Origin: Actinomadura litoris
GTDB taxonomy: Bacteria > Actinomycetota > Actinomycetes > Streptosporangiales > Streptosporangiaceae
Reading direction: 5' to 3'
DNA: 64,000 bases
NCBI RefSeq assembly: GCF_009733595.1
Contig: NZ_WOFH01000001.1
Location: 913,242 to 977,241 of the forward strand
The notes beneath the pieces are model-generated. The model was given only the letters and a program-made list of their open reading frames with translations, had not been told where the DNA came from and did no database searches. Below, piece after piece: positions 25,407 to 34,419 of this stretch. The position numbers and the translations under genes are program-made. The number at the start of each line of letters is the position of its first letter. Position 1 is the first letter of the stretch.

Positions 25407-25790
25407 TCACATGCGGGGGTTGACGACCCTGCTGATCGCCCTCGCCGCCTCCCGCGCGTCGCCGCCGCCCGCGATGTCCTCGCCCCAGGACCAGACGCCC
25501 CGGACCCCTCCGCCGCCGTCGAGGCGGCGGGTGCGGACGGTCTCGGCGAACCGGCCGCCGCTCTCGCCCACGACGTGGAGGAAGGGCGCCCCGGTTCCGA
25601 ACGGCTGCCTGATCGAGGTCTTGAACCCGCCGGCCGCGTCGAGCACCTCGACCACGGCCCGGAGCCAGCTCACCTCGACGTCGTACGGCTGCGCCTCGGC
25701 CGACTGCGGAGTTTGTTGGGACGTGGGGGAATAGTTGTGATTGGTGATTCGTGGGGGGATTTCTCCGCTTTTGGACTGGTCTAACGTCAT
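25407..25790 (-). CDS. small hypothetical protein divergent from a GntR regulator
   Basis: A 127-residue soluble protein, not recognised. It has a polar N-terminus (about 1-35), a hydrophobic helix WLRAVVEVLDAAG, and a region GRFAETVRTRRLDGGGGVRGVWSWGEDIAGG that looks like a short beta-sheet. ATG 25790 is preceded by CGGAG. Small proteins of this kind are often found next to GntR/UTRA regulators in actinomycetes. It is probably controlled by the divergent GntR protein. Confidence 0.6.
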   Translation of the reverse strand: MTLDQSKSGEIPPRITNHNYSPTSQQTPQSAEAQPYDVEVSWLRAVVEVLDAAGGFKTSIRQPFGTGAPFLHVVGESGGRFAETVRTRRLDGGGGVRGVWSWGEDIAGGGDAREAARAISRVVNPRM

Positions 25791-26004
25791 CGGAAACTCC
25801 GGGTCCGGGGGGATTCTGGTGGGGATCTTCGTTGGTGTGCTTCACTGCTTAAACGTTCGTTGTCTCGCTCAGAGTGCTGGACCCCGGACGGACTGGTCAA
25901 CCAACCATGTCGGAAGCGGCATGAGCTTCAATCAGTTCGGCCACTGAGTGATTGTTCGGCGCAACTGATCGGGGAAGTTGCCGAAGAGTGGAGGAAGCAC
26001 GCGC

Positions 26005-26769
26005 ATGGCGGGTCTGAGTGCCAACGACATCGCGGCAGTCCTGCGAGATCGGATTCTCAGAGAGAACTCGCCGTACCCCCGGGGCTCGGATTTCCCCAGC
26101 CAGCGCGCGCTCGCGGCCGAGTTCGGCGTGAGCGACAGTACGATCAACCGCGCGCTTCAAGGACTGCGCAGGCAGGGCTTGCTCAGCTTGGGCCAAGGAC
26201 GAAAGACGAAGGTGACCCACATGCCCCAGATCACCAGGGACGCACGCGATCGATACAACGAGGCGAAACGCGTCGAGGATCGCGGCGGGTTCGCCGCCGA
26301 GGTGCGCCGTCAGGGAATGACGCCGCGCTCGGAGACCAGCGTGCGCCGGGAGGTGCCGCCGGCCAGGATCGCCGAGTTCCTCGGCATCGACCAGGACGCC
26401 CAGGTCCTGGTCCGCGACCGCGACATGTACGCCGACGACACCCTCGTGCAGAAGGCGCCGTCCTACATTCCCGGCGAGATCGCGTTCGGCACGCGGCTGG
26501 AGGACCTCACCCAGCCGACCGGCGGCATGCTCACCACGATGAAGGACCTCGGGCACGAGGAGGTCTACGCCGACGAGTACCTGACGCTGTCCCGGCCTCC
26601 GACGGGCGGTGAGCAGGAATTCTTCGACATCCAGGACGACCAGCCGGTCTTCGAGCTCTACCACGTCGCCATCGACGTGAACGGTCGCGCGGTCGAGGTC
26701 TCCTGGCATCGCGGGCCGGTGCATCTGTGGGGCGAGTTCGTCTACCGCGTCCAGATCAAGAGGTCGTAG
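26005..26769 (+). CDS. GntR family regulator with UTRA domain (HutC subfamily)
   Basis: A 254-residue regulator. The N-terminal winged helix (about 5-72) reads PSQRALAAEFGVSDSTINRALQGLRRQGLL, and a UTRA/chorismate-lyase-like ligand domain (about 85-250) ends FELYHVAIDVNGRAVEVSWHRGP. ATG 26005 is chosen because GGAGGAAG lies 7 bases upstream. The 214-base divergent gap contains GGACTGGTC both at 25890-25898 and just inside the divergent gene (25773-25781). The effector is unknown. Confidence 0.9.
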   Translation: MAGLSANDIAAVLRDRILRENSPYPRGSDFPSQRALAAEFGVSDSTINRALQGLRRQGLLSLGQGRKTKVTHMPQITRDARDRYNEAKRVEDRGGFAAEVRRQGMTPRSETSVRREVPPARIAEFLGIDQDAQVLVRDRDMYADDTLVQKAPSYIPGEIAFGTRLEDLTQPTGGMLTTMKDLGHEEVYADEYLTLSRPPTGGEQEFFDIQDDQPVFELYHVAIDVNGRAVEVSWHRGPVHLWGEFVYRVQIKRS

Positions 26770-26778
26770 CCGGTCGCC

Positions 26779-26812
26779 GCGGCCCCAGCGGGAAACGTAT
26801 CCCTGGGGCCGC
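26779..26812 (+). terminator. terminator of the GntR gene
   Basis: GCGGCCCCAG (26779-26788) pairs with CTGGGGCCGC (26803-26812). Inner GG/CC pairs extend the stem around an A-rich loop. It begins 9 bases after the stop codon. Confidence 0.8.
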
Positions 26813-26914
26813 CGCCACCGATGCGCCGTGCTCGGTCCGAAGCCGTTCCCGACCGCTTCGAATCATGCGGTCATTTGCGTCGGTGTTCGATTCCTTCGAT
26901 GCCGACTTCCTCCG

Positions 26915-28345
26915 TCAACGGGACGCGTCCTCGGCGTTCAGGTGCGACCTGAAGCGGCTGTAGGCGAAGTAGACGAGGCAGCCGAGGGCGAACCACACCG
27001 CGAAGCGCACCCAGGTTTCCCACTGGAGGAAGGTGATCAGCCAGATCGAGAAGACGACGCCGATGACGGGCACGACCGGCATGCCGGGGGTGCGGAACTC
27101 GCGGGGCAGGTCGGGGCGCTTGTAACGCAGGACGATCACGGCGATGCAGACGACGATGAAGGCCAGCAGAATGCCGATGTTGGTGAGCTCGGCCGCTTCC
27201 GCGATGGGCAGGAATCCGGCGATGACCGCCGATCCGGCGCCGAGGATCCAGGTGATGCGGGTCGGGACGTGGCGGGTCGCGTGGGTCTTGGCGAACCAGG
27301 CGGGGAGCAGGCCGTCGCGGCTCATCGAGAACCAGACGCGGGTGGCGCCCATCATGAACGTGAACAGGACCGTCAGCACGCCGAGGATCGCGCCGACCGC
27401 GATGACGGCGCCGAGCGCGTCCATGCCGACGGAGTCGAAGGCGGAGGAGAACGCCGCGTTCGGGTCGATGTCGCGGTAGTCGACCATGCCGGTGAGGACC
27501 AGGCAGGCCAGGACGTACAGGACCATCGAGATCGCGAGCGAGTAGATGATCGCCTTCGGCATGTGCTTGCGGGCCTCCTGCGACTCCTCGGCGGCGGTCG
27601 ACATCGCGTCGTAGCCGAAGACGGCGAAGAAGACGGTCGCGGCCCCGGTGAAGGCCCCCGACCAGCCGAAGGGCAGGAACGGCGAGTAGTTCCCGCTGTG
27701 GATCTTGAAGACGCCGACGACGATGACCAGCAGGACGATGCCGACCTTGAGGTAGACCAGCGCGGTCTCGAACCGGGCGGCGTTCTTCATGCCGAGGTTG
27801 AGGATCCAGGCGATCAGCAGGCAGAGCAGGGCGGCGAACAGGTTGACCTTGTAGCTGCCGTCCGCGACGCCCTTGGGTTCGGTGCCGGGCGCGCCGACCA
27901 TCCACAGCGGCAGGTCGATGTCCAGGAAGCCGAGCAGGTCGTTGAAGTAGCCGGAGATGCCGATCGCGACCACCGCCACGATCGCGGTGTACTCCAGCAG
28001 CAGGTCCCAGCCGATCGCCCAGCCGGTGAACTCGCCGAGCACCGCGTACCCGTAGGTGTAGGCGGACCCGGCGCGCGGGATGAGCCCGGCGAACTCCGCG
28101 TAGGAGAACGCCGCCGCCGCACTCGCGATGCCGGCGACGAGGAACGAGATCAGGACGCCGGGTCCGGCCTTCTCGTTCGCGACCGCGCCGGCCAGCGAGA
28201 AGATCCCGGCGCCGATGATCCCGCCGACGCCGATCGCGGTGAGCTGCCACAGCCCCAGCGTCCGGGTGAGGCCGGAGGGGGCGTGTTCGTCGTCGATCTG
28301 CTCGATGGGTTTGCGGCGGAGCATCCCGTCCAACACCGAGGCCAT
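26915..28345 (-). CDS. APC family amino acid permease (cationic amino acid transporter-like)
   Basis: A 476-residue membrane protein with 12 predicted TM helices. TM1 holds LTAIGVGGIIGAGIFSLAG, the GxG substrate-carboxylate motif of the APC fold. FSYAEFAGLIPRAGSAYTYGYAVLGE and FFAVFGYDAMSTAAEESQEARKHMP are typical of the CAT/YfnA subgroup, which takes up amino acids by proton coupling. ATG 28345 follows GGGAGG. No enzyme or regulator is clearly linked, so the substrate is unknown. Confidence 0.92.
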   Translation of the reverse strand: MASVLDGMLRRKPIEQIDDEHAPSGLTRTLGLWQLTAIGVGGIIGAGIFSLAGAVANEKAGPGVLISFLVAGIASAAAAFSYAEFAGLIPRAGSAYTYGYAVLGEFTGWAIGWDLLLEYTAIVAVVAIGISGYFNDLLGFLDIDLPLWMVGAPGTEPKGVADGSYKVNLFAALLCLLIAWILNLGMKNAARFETALVYLKVGIVLLVIVVGVFKIHSGNYSPFLPFGWSGAFTGAATVFFAVFGYDAMSTAAEESQEARKHMPKAIIYSLAISMVLYVLACLVLTGMVDYRDIDPNAAFSSAFDSVGMDALGAVIAVGAILGVLTVLFTFMMGATRVWFSMSRDGLLPAWFAKTHATRHVPTRITWILGAGSAVIAGFLPIAEAAELTNIGILLAFIVVCIAVIVLRYKRPDLPREFRTPGMPVVPVIGVVFSIWLITFLQWETWVRFAVWFALGCLVYFAYSRFRSHLNAEDASR

Positions 28346-28494
28346 CCGTCTACCTCCCGACGTCTCCCGCGCCAGTGCGGGCCACCGTGACTCTGCCGAG
28401 GAATCCCTGACCGGACAAGGCCATCTAGATCACGATTCAGGCAAGTCGGCCCGTCCGCCCCCATCCTGTGTGTATCGACACCCAGGAGGAACCC

Positions 28495-29031
28495 GTGCCG
28501 CACATCGCCCTCGGAAACGACGCCCCGGGCATCCTGTCGCTGTTCGCCTACCGTCCCGAGACCGCGCGACCGATGAACGAGCTGGCCGAGATCCTGCTGC
28601 GGGGGCCGAGCACGCTGACGCGCGGCGCGCGCGAGCTGATCGCGGCCTATGTGTCCTCCCTCAACGACTGCGACTTCTGCGCGTCGTCGCATTCGGCGTT
28701 CGCGGCGGCGCAGCTTCCCGAGGGCATGGAGCTGGTCGACCGTGTCCGCGCCGATCTGGAGGGCGCGCCGATCCCCGAGAAGCTGCGGGCGCTGCTGCGG
28801 GTGGCCGGAGCGGTCCAGGCGAGCGGGCAGGACGTCCGTCCGGAGGACATCGCGGCGGCGCGGGCCGCCGGGGCGACCGATCTGGAACTGCACGACACCG
28901 TCCTGATAGCGGCGGCGTTCTGCATGTTCAACCGGTATGTGGACGGGCTCGCGACCACCGTCCCCGACAATCCGGCCGACTACGAGGCCGTCGCCAAGGT
29001 GATCGTCGAAGGGGGCTACCAGGCCCTGTGA
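28495..29031 (+). CDS. AhpD/carboxymuconolactone-decarboxylase-like peroxidase-related protein
   Basis: A 178-residue helical protein of the CMD/AhpD superfamily. ELIAAYVSSLNDCDFCASSHSAF carries the CxxC-xxxH redox motif of alkylhydroperoxidase-type members. GTG 28495 follows AGGAGG. Such proteins reduce peroxides or pass electrons using the two cysteines. A second AhpD-like gene lies at 40869 with a thioredoxin. This copy stands alone, convergent with paaX-like. Confidence 0.88.
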   Translation: MPHIALGNDAPGILSLFAYRPETARPMNELAEILLRGPSTLTRGARELIAAYVSSLNDCDFCASSHSAFAAAQLPEGMELVDRVRADLEGAPIPEKLRALLRVAGAVQASGQDVRPEDIAAARAAGATDLELHDTVLIAAAFCMFNRYVDGLATTVPDNPADYEAVAKVIVEGGYQAL

Positions 29032-29041
29032 GCCGGGACGC

Positions 29042-29779
29042 TCAGGAGAGCACCCTGTGCGTCAGCAGCTGCTCGAAGTCGGCCTCGAAGCGCTCGTAGA
29101 GGGAGCGCAGGTCGGGGCCCGGCCACTCACGGGGAAGCAGTTCCGGCGGCAGGATCGGGTCCCGCAGGAGGTGGCGGAGCGCGGCGGCCGCGAGCGTGAA
29201 CTTCTCGGGCGTCGTGGCGGCGCGGTGGAGGGCGTCGAGCAGGGCGCGGGCGGAGGCCGCCCAGCCGCCCAGGTCCCACAGCGACGCGGCGAGCGCGACG
29301 GGGTCGGCCTCGGGGCGCGCGGTGAGGAACGTGCACTGCCGCACCACGGTCCCCGGACGCGGGCGGATCAGGTTCGCCGGACGCAGCCAGGTGCCCTCGC
29401 GGAGTTCGGCGAACCGCAGCCCGGACATCGCCTGGCGGAGCGCGGCGCGCTCGGTGGCGGGACGGCGCTCGGCGGTGATGACGGCGATCTCCCAGGTGCC
29501 GTCCCAGTCGCGGGTGTGCGGCAGGCGGCTCTCGTCCTGGCGGGCCTGCCGGGCGAGGAGGCGCTCGGTCAGCGCGTACATGCCCTCGTCCTGGACGAGG
29601 TCGCCCGAGGCGACCATCCGCGACAGCGCCACCCGGATCGTGCCCTCCGCGATGCCGAACAGGTCACCGGCGCGCACGAGGTAGCGGGCGGGGAGCCGGG
29701 GCGGGTGGACGCCCAGCAGCGTGCTCAGCACCACCGATCGGGCGGTGAGCGGCCGGATCTCCAGGGGGTGAGAGGTCAT
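29042..29779 (-). CDS. PaaX family transcriptional repressor
   Basis: A 245-residue protein with the three-part PaaX layout: a winged helix (about 10-80, LFGIAEGTIRVALSRMVASGDLVQDEGMYALTERL), a middle domain starting WDGTWEIAVITAERR, and a C-terminal domain ending LPPELLPREWPGPDLRSLYERFEADF. PaaX repressors respond to aryl-CoA or related acyl-CoA ligands. It diverges from the P450/alcohol dehydrogenase pair 280 bases away, which is its natural target. A GGTCA/TGACC dyad overlaps its own start codon. Confidence 0.9.
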   Translation of the reverse strand: MTSHPLEIRPLTARSVVLSTLLGVHPPRLPARYLVRAGDLFGIAEGTIRVALSRMVASGDLVQDEGMYALTERLLARQARQDESRLPHTRDWDGTWEIAVITAERRPATERAALRQAMSGLRFAELREGTWLRPANLIRPRPGTVVRQCTFLTARPEADPVALAASLWDLGGWAASARALLDALHRAATTPEKFTLAAAALRHLLRDPILPPELLPREWPGPDLRSLYERFEADFEQLLTHRVLS

Positions 29780-29787
29780 GTCTGACC
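29774..29787. promoter_or_regulatory. GGTCA-N4-TGACC dyad over the paaX-like start codon
   Basis: A 5-base perfect inverted repeat with a 4-base centre, including the ATG (29777-29779 on the complement). It could mediate autorepression. It is short enough to arise by chance. The remaining 270 bases to the P450 gene show no other clear motif. Confidence 0.35.
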
Positions 29788-30059
29788 AAAACCCTACCCG
29801 CCGGTCGTGCGCCGCGAAGGGGCCTCCGCTCTCTTCCGCACGCCGTCTTCCCCTGTGGCACGTGCCGACCGACCTCGGAGAACCGCCTTACCCGGCGGCG
29901 ACGCGCGGAACGCGAGGTATGGCCATCCGCGCCGCACCCTGGAAAATGCGGTGAGGGCGCGCAGCGGTTCGCCCGGGGGTACGGCACGGTGGGTGCGCCG
30001 GGCCGGGAAGCGGCTCCCAGGTCCCGTTGCGTGCGGGCAACGACGGAGGAGCCGACCAC

Positions 30060-31307
30060 ATGATCTTGACCGTGGACGAGGCGGGCCGCGCGCTCGCGGA
30101 CCCCGCCTGCTACGCCGACGAACGGCGGCTGCACGACGCGCTCGCGCTGCTGCGCCGCGAGTCGCCGGTGCACCGCGTCGAGGCGCCCGGGTACAACCCG
30201 TTCTGGGCCGTCACGCGGCACGCCGACATCATGGAGGTCGAGCGCGAGCACGAGGTGTTCCTCAACGCGCCGCGTCCGCTGCTCGCCACCGCCGAGTTCG
30301 ACGAGATCAACCGGCAGCGGCAGGAGCAGGGCATCGCGCTGCGCACGCTCATCCACATGGACGACCCCGACCACCGGGTCATCCGAGCGATCGGCGCCGA
30401 CTGGTTCCGGCCGCGCGCGATGCGGGCGCTGGAGCCGCGCGTCCGGGAGCTGGCCCGCCGCTACGTCGACCGCATGGTGGAGTTCGGCGGCGAGTGCGAC
30501 TTCGCGCGGCAGGTCGCGGTGCATTTCCCGCTCTATGTGATCCTGTCGCTGCTCGGTCTACCTGAGAGCGACTTCGACCGGATGCTGAAGCTCACCCAGG
30601 AGCTGTTCGGCGGTGACGACGACGAGTTGCAGCGCGGCACCACCAGCGAGGAGAAGGTGGAGGTGCTGCTGGACTTCTTCGCCTACTTCCAGGGGCTCAC
30701 CGAGGCGCGGCGCGCGCGGCCGACCGACGACCTGGCCTCGGCCATCGCCAACGCCCGGGTCGACGGCGAGCCGCTGAACGACTTCGACACCGCGTCCTAC
30801 TACGTCATCGTCGCGACCGCCGGGCACGACACGACGAGCGCGGTGATCGCGGGCGGGCTGCACGCGCTCGTCGAGCATCCGGACCAGCTCGAACGGCTCC
30901 GCGCCGAACCCGGGCTGATGCCCCTCGCCGTGGACGAGATGATCCGCTGGGTCACGCCCGTGAAGGAGTTCATGCGGACGGCCGCGCGCGACTACGAGCT
31001 GCACGGCGTCACGATCCCCGAGGGCGATTCGCTGCTGCTGTCCTACCCTTCGGCGAACCGGGACGAGGACGTCTTCAAGGACCCGTTCGCCTTCGACGTC
31101 GGCCGCGACCCGAACAAGCACCTGGCGTTCGGGTTCGGCGTGCACTACTGCCTGGGCGCGGCGCTCGCGCGGATCGAGGTCCGCGCGTTCTTCGAGGAGC
31201 TGGTGCCGAGGCTCGGGTCGATCGAGCTCGCCGGGACGCCGGAGAGCATCGCGACGACGTTCGTCGGCGGACTGAAGCGGCTGCCCGTCCGCTACTCGCT
31301 GGTCTGA
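30060..31307 (+). CDS. cytochrome P450
   Basis: A 415-residue soluble class I P450. The I-helix motif is AGHDTT (254-259) with the acid/Thr pair for oxygen activation. The K-helix ExxR is EMIR (Glu 293, Arg 296), and the heme loop FGFGVHYCLG gives Cys 364 as ligand. ATG 30060 follows GGAGGAG. The SYPSANRDEDVF region resembles bacterial P450s acting on terpenes or steroid side chains. No ferredoxin or reductase is adjacent. It forms an operon with an alcohol dehydrogenase 10 bases downstream, so stepwise hydroxylation and then oxidation of an alcohol is inferred. Confidence 0.93.
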   Translation: MILTVDEAGRALADPACYADERRLHDALALLRRESPVHRVEAPGYNPFWAVTRHADIMEVEREHEVFLNAPRPLLATAEFDEINRQRQEQGIALRTLIHMDDPDHRVIRAIGADWFRPRAMRALEPRVRELARRYVDRMVEFGGECDFARQVAVHFPLYVILSLLGLPESDFDRMLKLTQELFGGDDDELQRGTTSEEKVEVLLDFFAYFQGLTEARRARPTDDLASAIANARVDGEPLNDFDTASYYVIVATAGHDTTSAVIAGGLHALVEHPDQLERLRAEPGLMPLAVDEMIRWVTPVKEFMRTAARDYELHGVTIPEGDSLLLSYPSANRDEDVFKDPFAFDVGRDPNKHLAFGFGVHYCLGAALARIEVRAFFEELVPRLGSIELAGTPESIATTFVGGLKRLPVRYSLV

Positions 31308-31317
31308 GGAGCGCGGT

Positions 31318-32421
31318 GTGCTGATCGACGCCGCGGTGCTGCGCGCGGCCGACGCGCCGTACGCGATCGAGCCGGTCGAGCTGGCCGACCCGGGGCCCGG
31401 GGAGGTGCTCGTCGCGATCGCGGGCACCGGCATGTGCCACACCGACCGGCTCGGACGCGTCCCCGGCGATCTCGTCGCCAAGCCGGTGATCCTGGGGCAC
31501 GAGGGCGCGGGCGTCGTGGCGGCGGTCGGGCCGGGGGTGGCCGGGGTGGCGGCGGGCGACCCGGTCGTGCTGTCGATCGACTCGTGCGGGACGTGCGCGA
31601 ACTGCCGTTCCGCCCGTCCGGGCAACTGCCGCGACATGGCCGCGCTCAACCTGACGGGCGTTCCGGTGGACGGGACGCCGCGCGCCACCGGCCCCGACGG
31701 CGCGGCCGTCCACAACCGCTGGTTCGGGCAGTCGTCGTTCGCGACGCACGCGCTGGCCTCGGCGCGGTGCGTCGTGCCCGTGCCCGTGCCCGGCGACCTT
31801 CCGCTGGAGATCCTCGGGCCGCTCGGCTGCGGTGTGCAGACCGGCGCCGCGTCGGTGCTGGTGTCGCTCGGCGTCCGGGCGGGCGACAGCATCGCGATCT
31901 TCGGGGCGGGCGCGGTCGGGCTCGCGGCGGTGCTGGCCGCGCGGGTCGCGGGCGCCACCGTGATCGTCGCCGTCGACCGGCACGCCGGGCGCCGCGAGCT
32001 GGCCCGCGAGCTCGGCGCCACCCACGCCCTGGACGGCGCGGACGGCGACCTCGCCGCGCGGGTGCGGGCGATCGCCGGGGGCGAGGGCGTCCAGTTCTCG
32101 CTGGACACGACCGCCGTCCCCGAGGTCGTCTCGGCCGCGGTCGCGTCGCTGCGCACGACCGGCGTCTGCGGGCTCGCCGGCCTCGGCGCGCCCGAGTACC
32201 GCCTGGACGCGACGCTGCTGCTGATGGGACGCACGGTCAAGGGGATCATCGAGGGCGACGCCGTCCCGCAGACGTTCGTCCCGAGGATGATCGAGCTGTG
32301 GCGGCAGGGGCGCTTCCCGTTCGACCGCCTGGTCAGGACCTATCCGCTCGCCGAGATCAACCGCGCCGAGGCCGACGCGCTCTCCGGGGAGGTGGTCAAA
32401 CCGGTTCTGCTGCCGTCCTAG
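31318..32421 (+). CDS. zinc-dependent alcohol dehydrogenase (MDR family)
   Basis: A 367-residue NAD(P)-dependent dehydrogenase. The catalytic zinc site is formed by GMCHTD and GHEGAGVV, and the structural zinc site by CGTCANCRSARPGNC (four Cys). The Rossmann motif is GAGAVGLAA. The GTG start at 31318 has GAGGAG 6 bases upstream, just after the P450 stop. It resembles aryl/benzyl alcohol dehydrogenases and probably oxidises the P450 product. Its stop codon lies inside the first unit of a 16-base tandem repeat. Confidence 0.92.
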   Translation: MLIDAAVLRAADAPYAIEPVELADPGPGEVLVAIAGTGMCHTDRLGRVPGDLVAKPVILGHEGAGVVAAVGPGVAGVAAGDPVVLSIDSCGTCANCRSARPGNCRDMAALNLTGVPVDGTPRATGPDGAAVHNRWFGQSSFATHALASARCVVPVPVPGDLPLEILGPLGCGVQTGAASVLVSLGVRAGDSIAIFGAGAVGLAAVLAARVAGATVIVAVDRHAGRRELARELGATHALDGADGDLAARVRAIAGGEGVQFSLDTTAVPEVVSAAVASLRTTGVCGLAGLGAPEYRLDATLLLMGRTVKGIIEGDAVPQTFVPRMIELWRQGRFPFDRLVRTYPLAEINRAEADALSGEVVKPVLLPS

Positions 32422-32474
32422 ACGAGCCCGTTCCTAGACGAGCCCGTTCCTAGACGAGCCCGTTCCTAGACGAG
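32417..32474. repeat. 16-base tandem repeat, 3.6 copies, spanning two convergent gene ends
   Basis: The unit CCTAGACGAGCCCGTT is repeated perfectly at 32417, 32433 and 32449, with 10 bases of a fourth copy at 32465. The stop of the rightward dehydrogenase lies in copy 1, and that of the leftward dehydrogenase in copy 4. Confidence 0.95.
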
Positions 32475-33371
32475 GTGGAGAAGCTGCTCGCCGCTCGCCA
32501 GGCGGCGGCAGTTCTCGGCGGCGACCGCGAAGTAGCGGGCCCAGGTCTCGCGGGTCAGCCACGCCACGTGCGGCATCACGACGACGTTGTCGAGCGTGAG
32601 CAGCGGGTTGGCCGGGTCGACCGGCTCCTGCTCGAACACGTCGAGCCCGGCGCCGCCGAGATGCCCGGACGTCAGCGCGTCCACCAGCGCGGACTCCTCG
32701 ACCACCGCGCCGCGCGCCGTGTTGACCACGATCGCGCCCGGCGGCAGCAGCGCCAGCCGCCGGGCGTCGAGCAGGTGGCGGGTCTCCTCGGTCAGCGGGA
32801 TGTGCACGGAGACGACGTCGCTGATCCGGAGCAGGTCGTCCAGCTCCATCCAGGACGGGTCGTCGGGGCGCGGGCGGCGGGAGGTGAACACCACGCGCGC
32901 GCCGACCGCCTCCAGCATCCCGCGCAGCAGCCCGGCGATCTCGCCGCCGCCGAGCAGCCCGACCGTCCGCCCGCGCAGTTCGCCGCCGACCAGCGCGCGG
33001 CTCGCGGGCCAGCCCTCGCCGCGCCGCGTCCGGGCGTCGAAGGCGACGACGCGGCGCAGCACCGACAGCGCCAGCAGCAGGCTCGTCTCCGCGACGGCCT
33101 GGGCGTTGCGCCCCGGCATGTTCGCGACCAGGACGCCGCGCTCGCGGGCCGCGTCGAGGTCGATCGTGTTGACGCCGGTGCCGAGCTTCTGGATCAGGCG
33201 CAGCTTCGGCGCCCGGTCCATGTCGGCCGCCCTCAGAGGGCGCAGCACATGCCAGATGACCTCGGTGTCGGGGAGCAGCCGGGCGAGGCGGGCGTCGTCC
33301 TGCTCCGAGCAGCTCACGATGTCCAGTCCGGATTCGGAATGGTCCATGTCGTAGTGCAGCAACACCCGCAT
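32466..33371 (-). CDS. D-isomer specific 2-hydroxyacid dehydrogenase
   Basis: A 301-residue NAD-dependent enzyme. The catalytic and substrate-binding regions are KLGTGVNTIDLDAARERGV, the Rossmann motif GLLGGGEIAG, NTARGAVVEESALV (catalytic Arg within NTARG), LDVFEQEPV (Glu) and MPHVAWLT (His). It should interconvert a D-2-hydroxyacid and a 2-oxoacid. The first glycine-rich loop is GGGEIA rather than the common GxGxIG. ATG 33371 has a weak AAGGGG site. It diverges from the nitronate monooxygenase by 42 bases. Confidence 0.9.
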   Translation of the reverse strand: MRVLLHYDMDHSESGLDIVSCSEQDDARLARLLPDTEVIWHVLRPLRAADMDRAPKLRLIQKLGTGVNTIDLDAARERGVLVANMPGRNAQAVAETSLLLALSVLRRVVAFDARTRRGEGWPASRALVGGELRGRTVGLLGGGEIAGLLRGMLEAVGARVVFTSRRPRPDDPSWMELDDLLRISDVVSVHIPLTEETRHLLDARRLALLPPGAIVVNTARGAVVEESALVDALTSGHLGGAGLDVFEQEPVDPANPLLTLDNVVVMPHVAWLTRETWARYFAVAAENCRRLASGEQLLHLV

Positions 33372-33413
33372 CCTGCGCCCCTTCGTTCGGCTCCGGTCAG
33401 CTATCTTGCCCTC

Positions 33414-34418
33414 GTGCCCGACTTCGTGAGGTTGGAGAGGCCGATCGTCCAGGCGCCCATGGCCGGGGGGACCTCCACGCCCGCCCTGGCCGCCGCCGTC
33501 TCCGACGCGGGCGGCGCCGGTTTCCTCGCCGCCGGTTACAAGACCACCGCCGCGATGCGCGAGGAGATCGCGGCGACGCGGCGGCTGACGTCACGCCCGT
33601 TCGGGATGAACCTTTTCATGCCGTCGTCGGACGATATCGATCCCGGCGCGGTGGACGCCTATCGTCAGCGGTTGGAGCCCGAGGCGGAGCGGTTGGGAGT
33701 CGGGCTCGGCGTGCCGTCCAAGCGGGATGACGACTACGACGCCAAGGTCGTCGCGCTGCTCGCCGATCCCGTCGCCTATGCGAGCTTCACTTTCGGGTGT
33801 CCGACGCCGGATGTCATTCGCGCCTTCCAGGATCGCGGGATGACCGTCATCGTCACGGTGACCAGCGCTGATGAGGCACGCGCGGCGTCCGCGGCCGACG
33901 CGCTGTGCGTCCAGGGATCGGAGGCGGGGGCGCATCGCGGGTCGTTCACCAATACGTTGGACGATCTGCTCGGCGTTCGGGAACTGCTCCGGCTCGTGCG
34001 CGCTGCCGTGCCGCTGCCGTTGATCGCCGCTGGAGGATTGGCCACCTCCGAGGACGTCGCCGAGGTCCTGTCGCTCGGCGCGATCGCGGCGCAGGTGGGG
34101 ACGGGCTTTCTGCGGTGCCCGGAGAGCGGTGCCGGTGAGGTGCACAAGGCGGCACTCACCGATCCGCGTTTCACGTCCACCGCGATGACGCGGGCTTTCA
34201 GCGGACGCCCCGCCCGCGGTCTGGTGAACCGGTTTCTTGCGGAGCATTCGGAGTTCGCACCCGCCGCTTATCCGGACGTGCATTACCTCACCTCGCCTCT
34301 GCGCAAGGCGGCGGCCGCACAAGGCGATCCGGACACCGTCAACCTGTGGGCGGGCGAGGGGTTCCGGCAGGCCACGGACGCGCCCGCCGCCGAGATCGTC
34401 GCCGCCCTGACGCCCTGA
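33414..34418 (+). CDS. nitronate monooxygenase / 2-nitropropane dioxygenase-like flavoprotein
   Basis: A 334-residue FMN-dependent TIM-barrel enzyme oxidising alkyl nitronates. The start is IVQAPMAGGTSTPALAAAVSDAGG, and the FMN phosphate site is IAAGGLATSEDVAEVLSLGA with GTGFLRCPES. ALCVQGSEAGAHRGSF holds the conserved EAGGH-like region, with Ala replacing one Gly. GTG 33414 lacks a ribosome site. TATCTT sits 6 bases upstream at 33402-33407, so leaderless transcription is possible. The stop is 1 base from the next start. Confidence 0.88.
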   Translation: MPDFVRLERPIVQAPMAGGTSTPALAAAVSDAGGAGFLAAGYKTTAAMREEIAATRRLTSRPFGMNLFMPSSDDIDPGAVDAYRQRLEPEAERLGVGLGVPSKRDDDYDAKVVALLADPVAYASFTFGCPTPDVIRAFQDRGMTVIVTVTSADEARAASAADALCVQGSEAGAHRGSFTNTLDDLLGVRELLRLVRAAVPLPLIAAGGLATSEDVAEVLSLGAIAAQVGTGFLRCPESGAGEVHKAALTDPRFTSTAMTRAFSGRPARGLVNRFLAEHSEFAPAAYPDVHYLTSPLRKAAAAQGDPDTVNLWAGEGFRQATDAPAAEIVAALTP

Positions 34419-34419
34419 C

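Noticed and set aside
32417..32474. CRISPR-like array
   Set aside because: The 16-base units abut with no spacers, so this is a simple tandem repeat.
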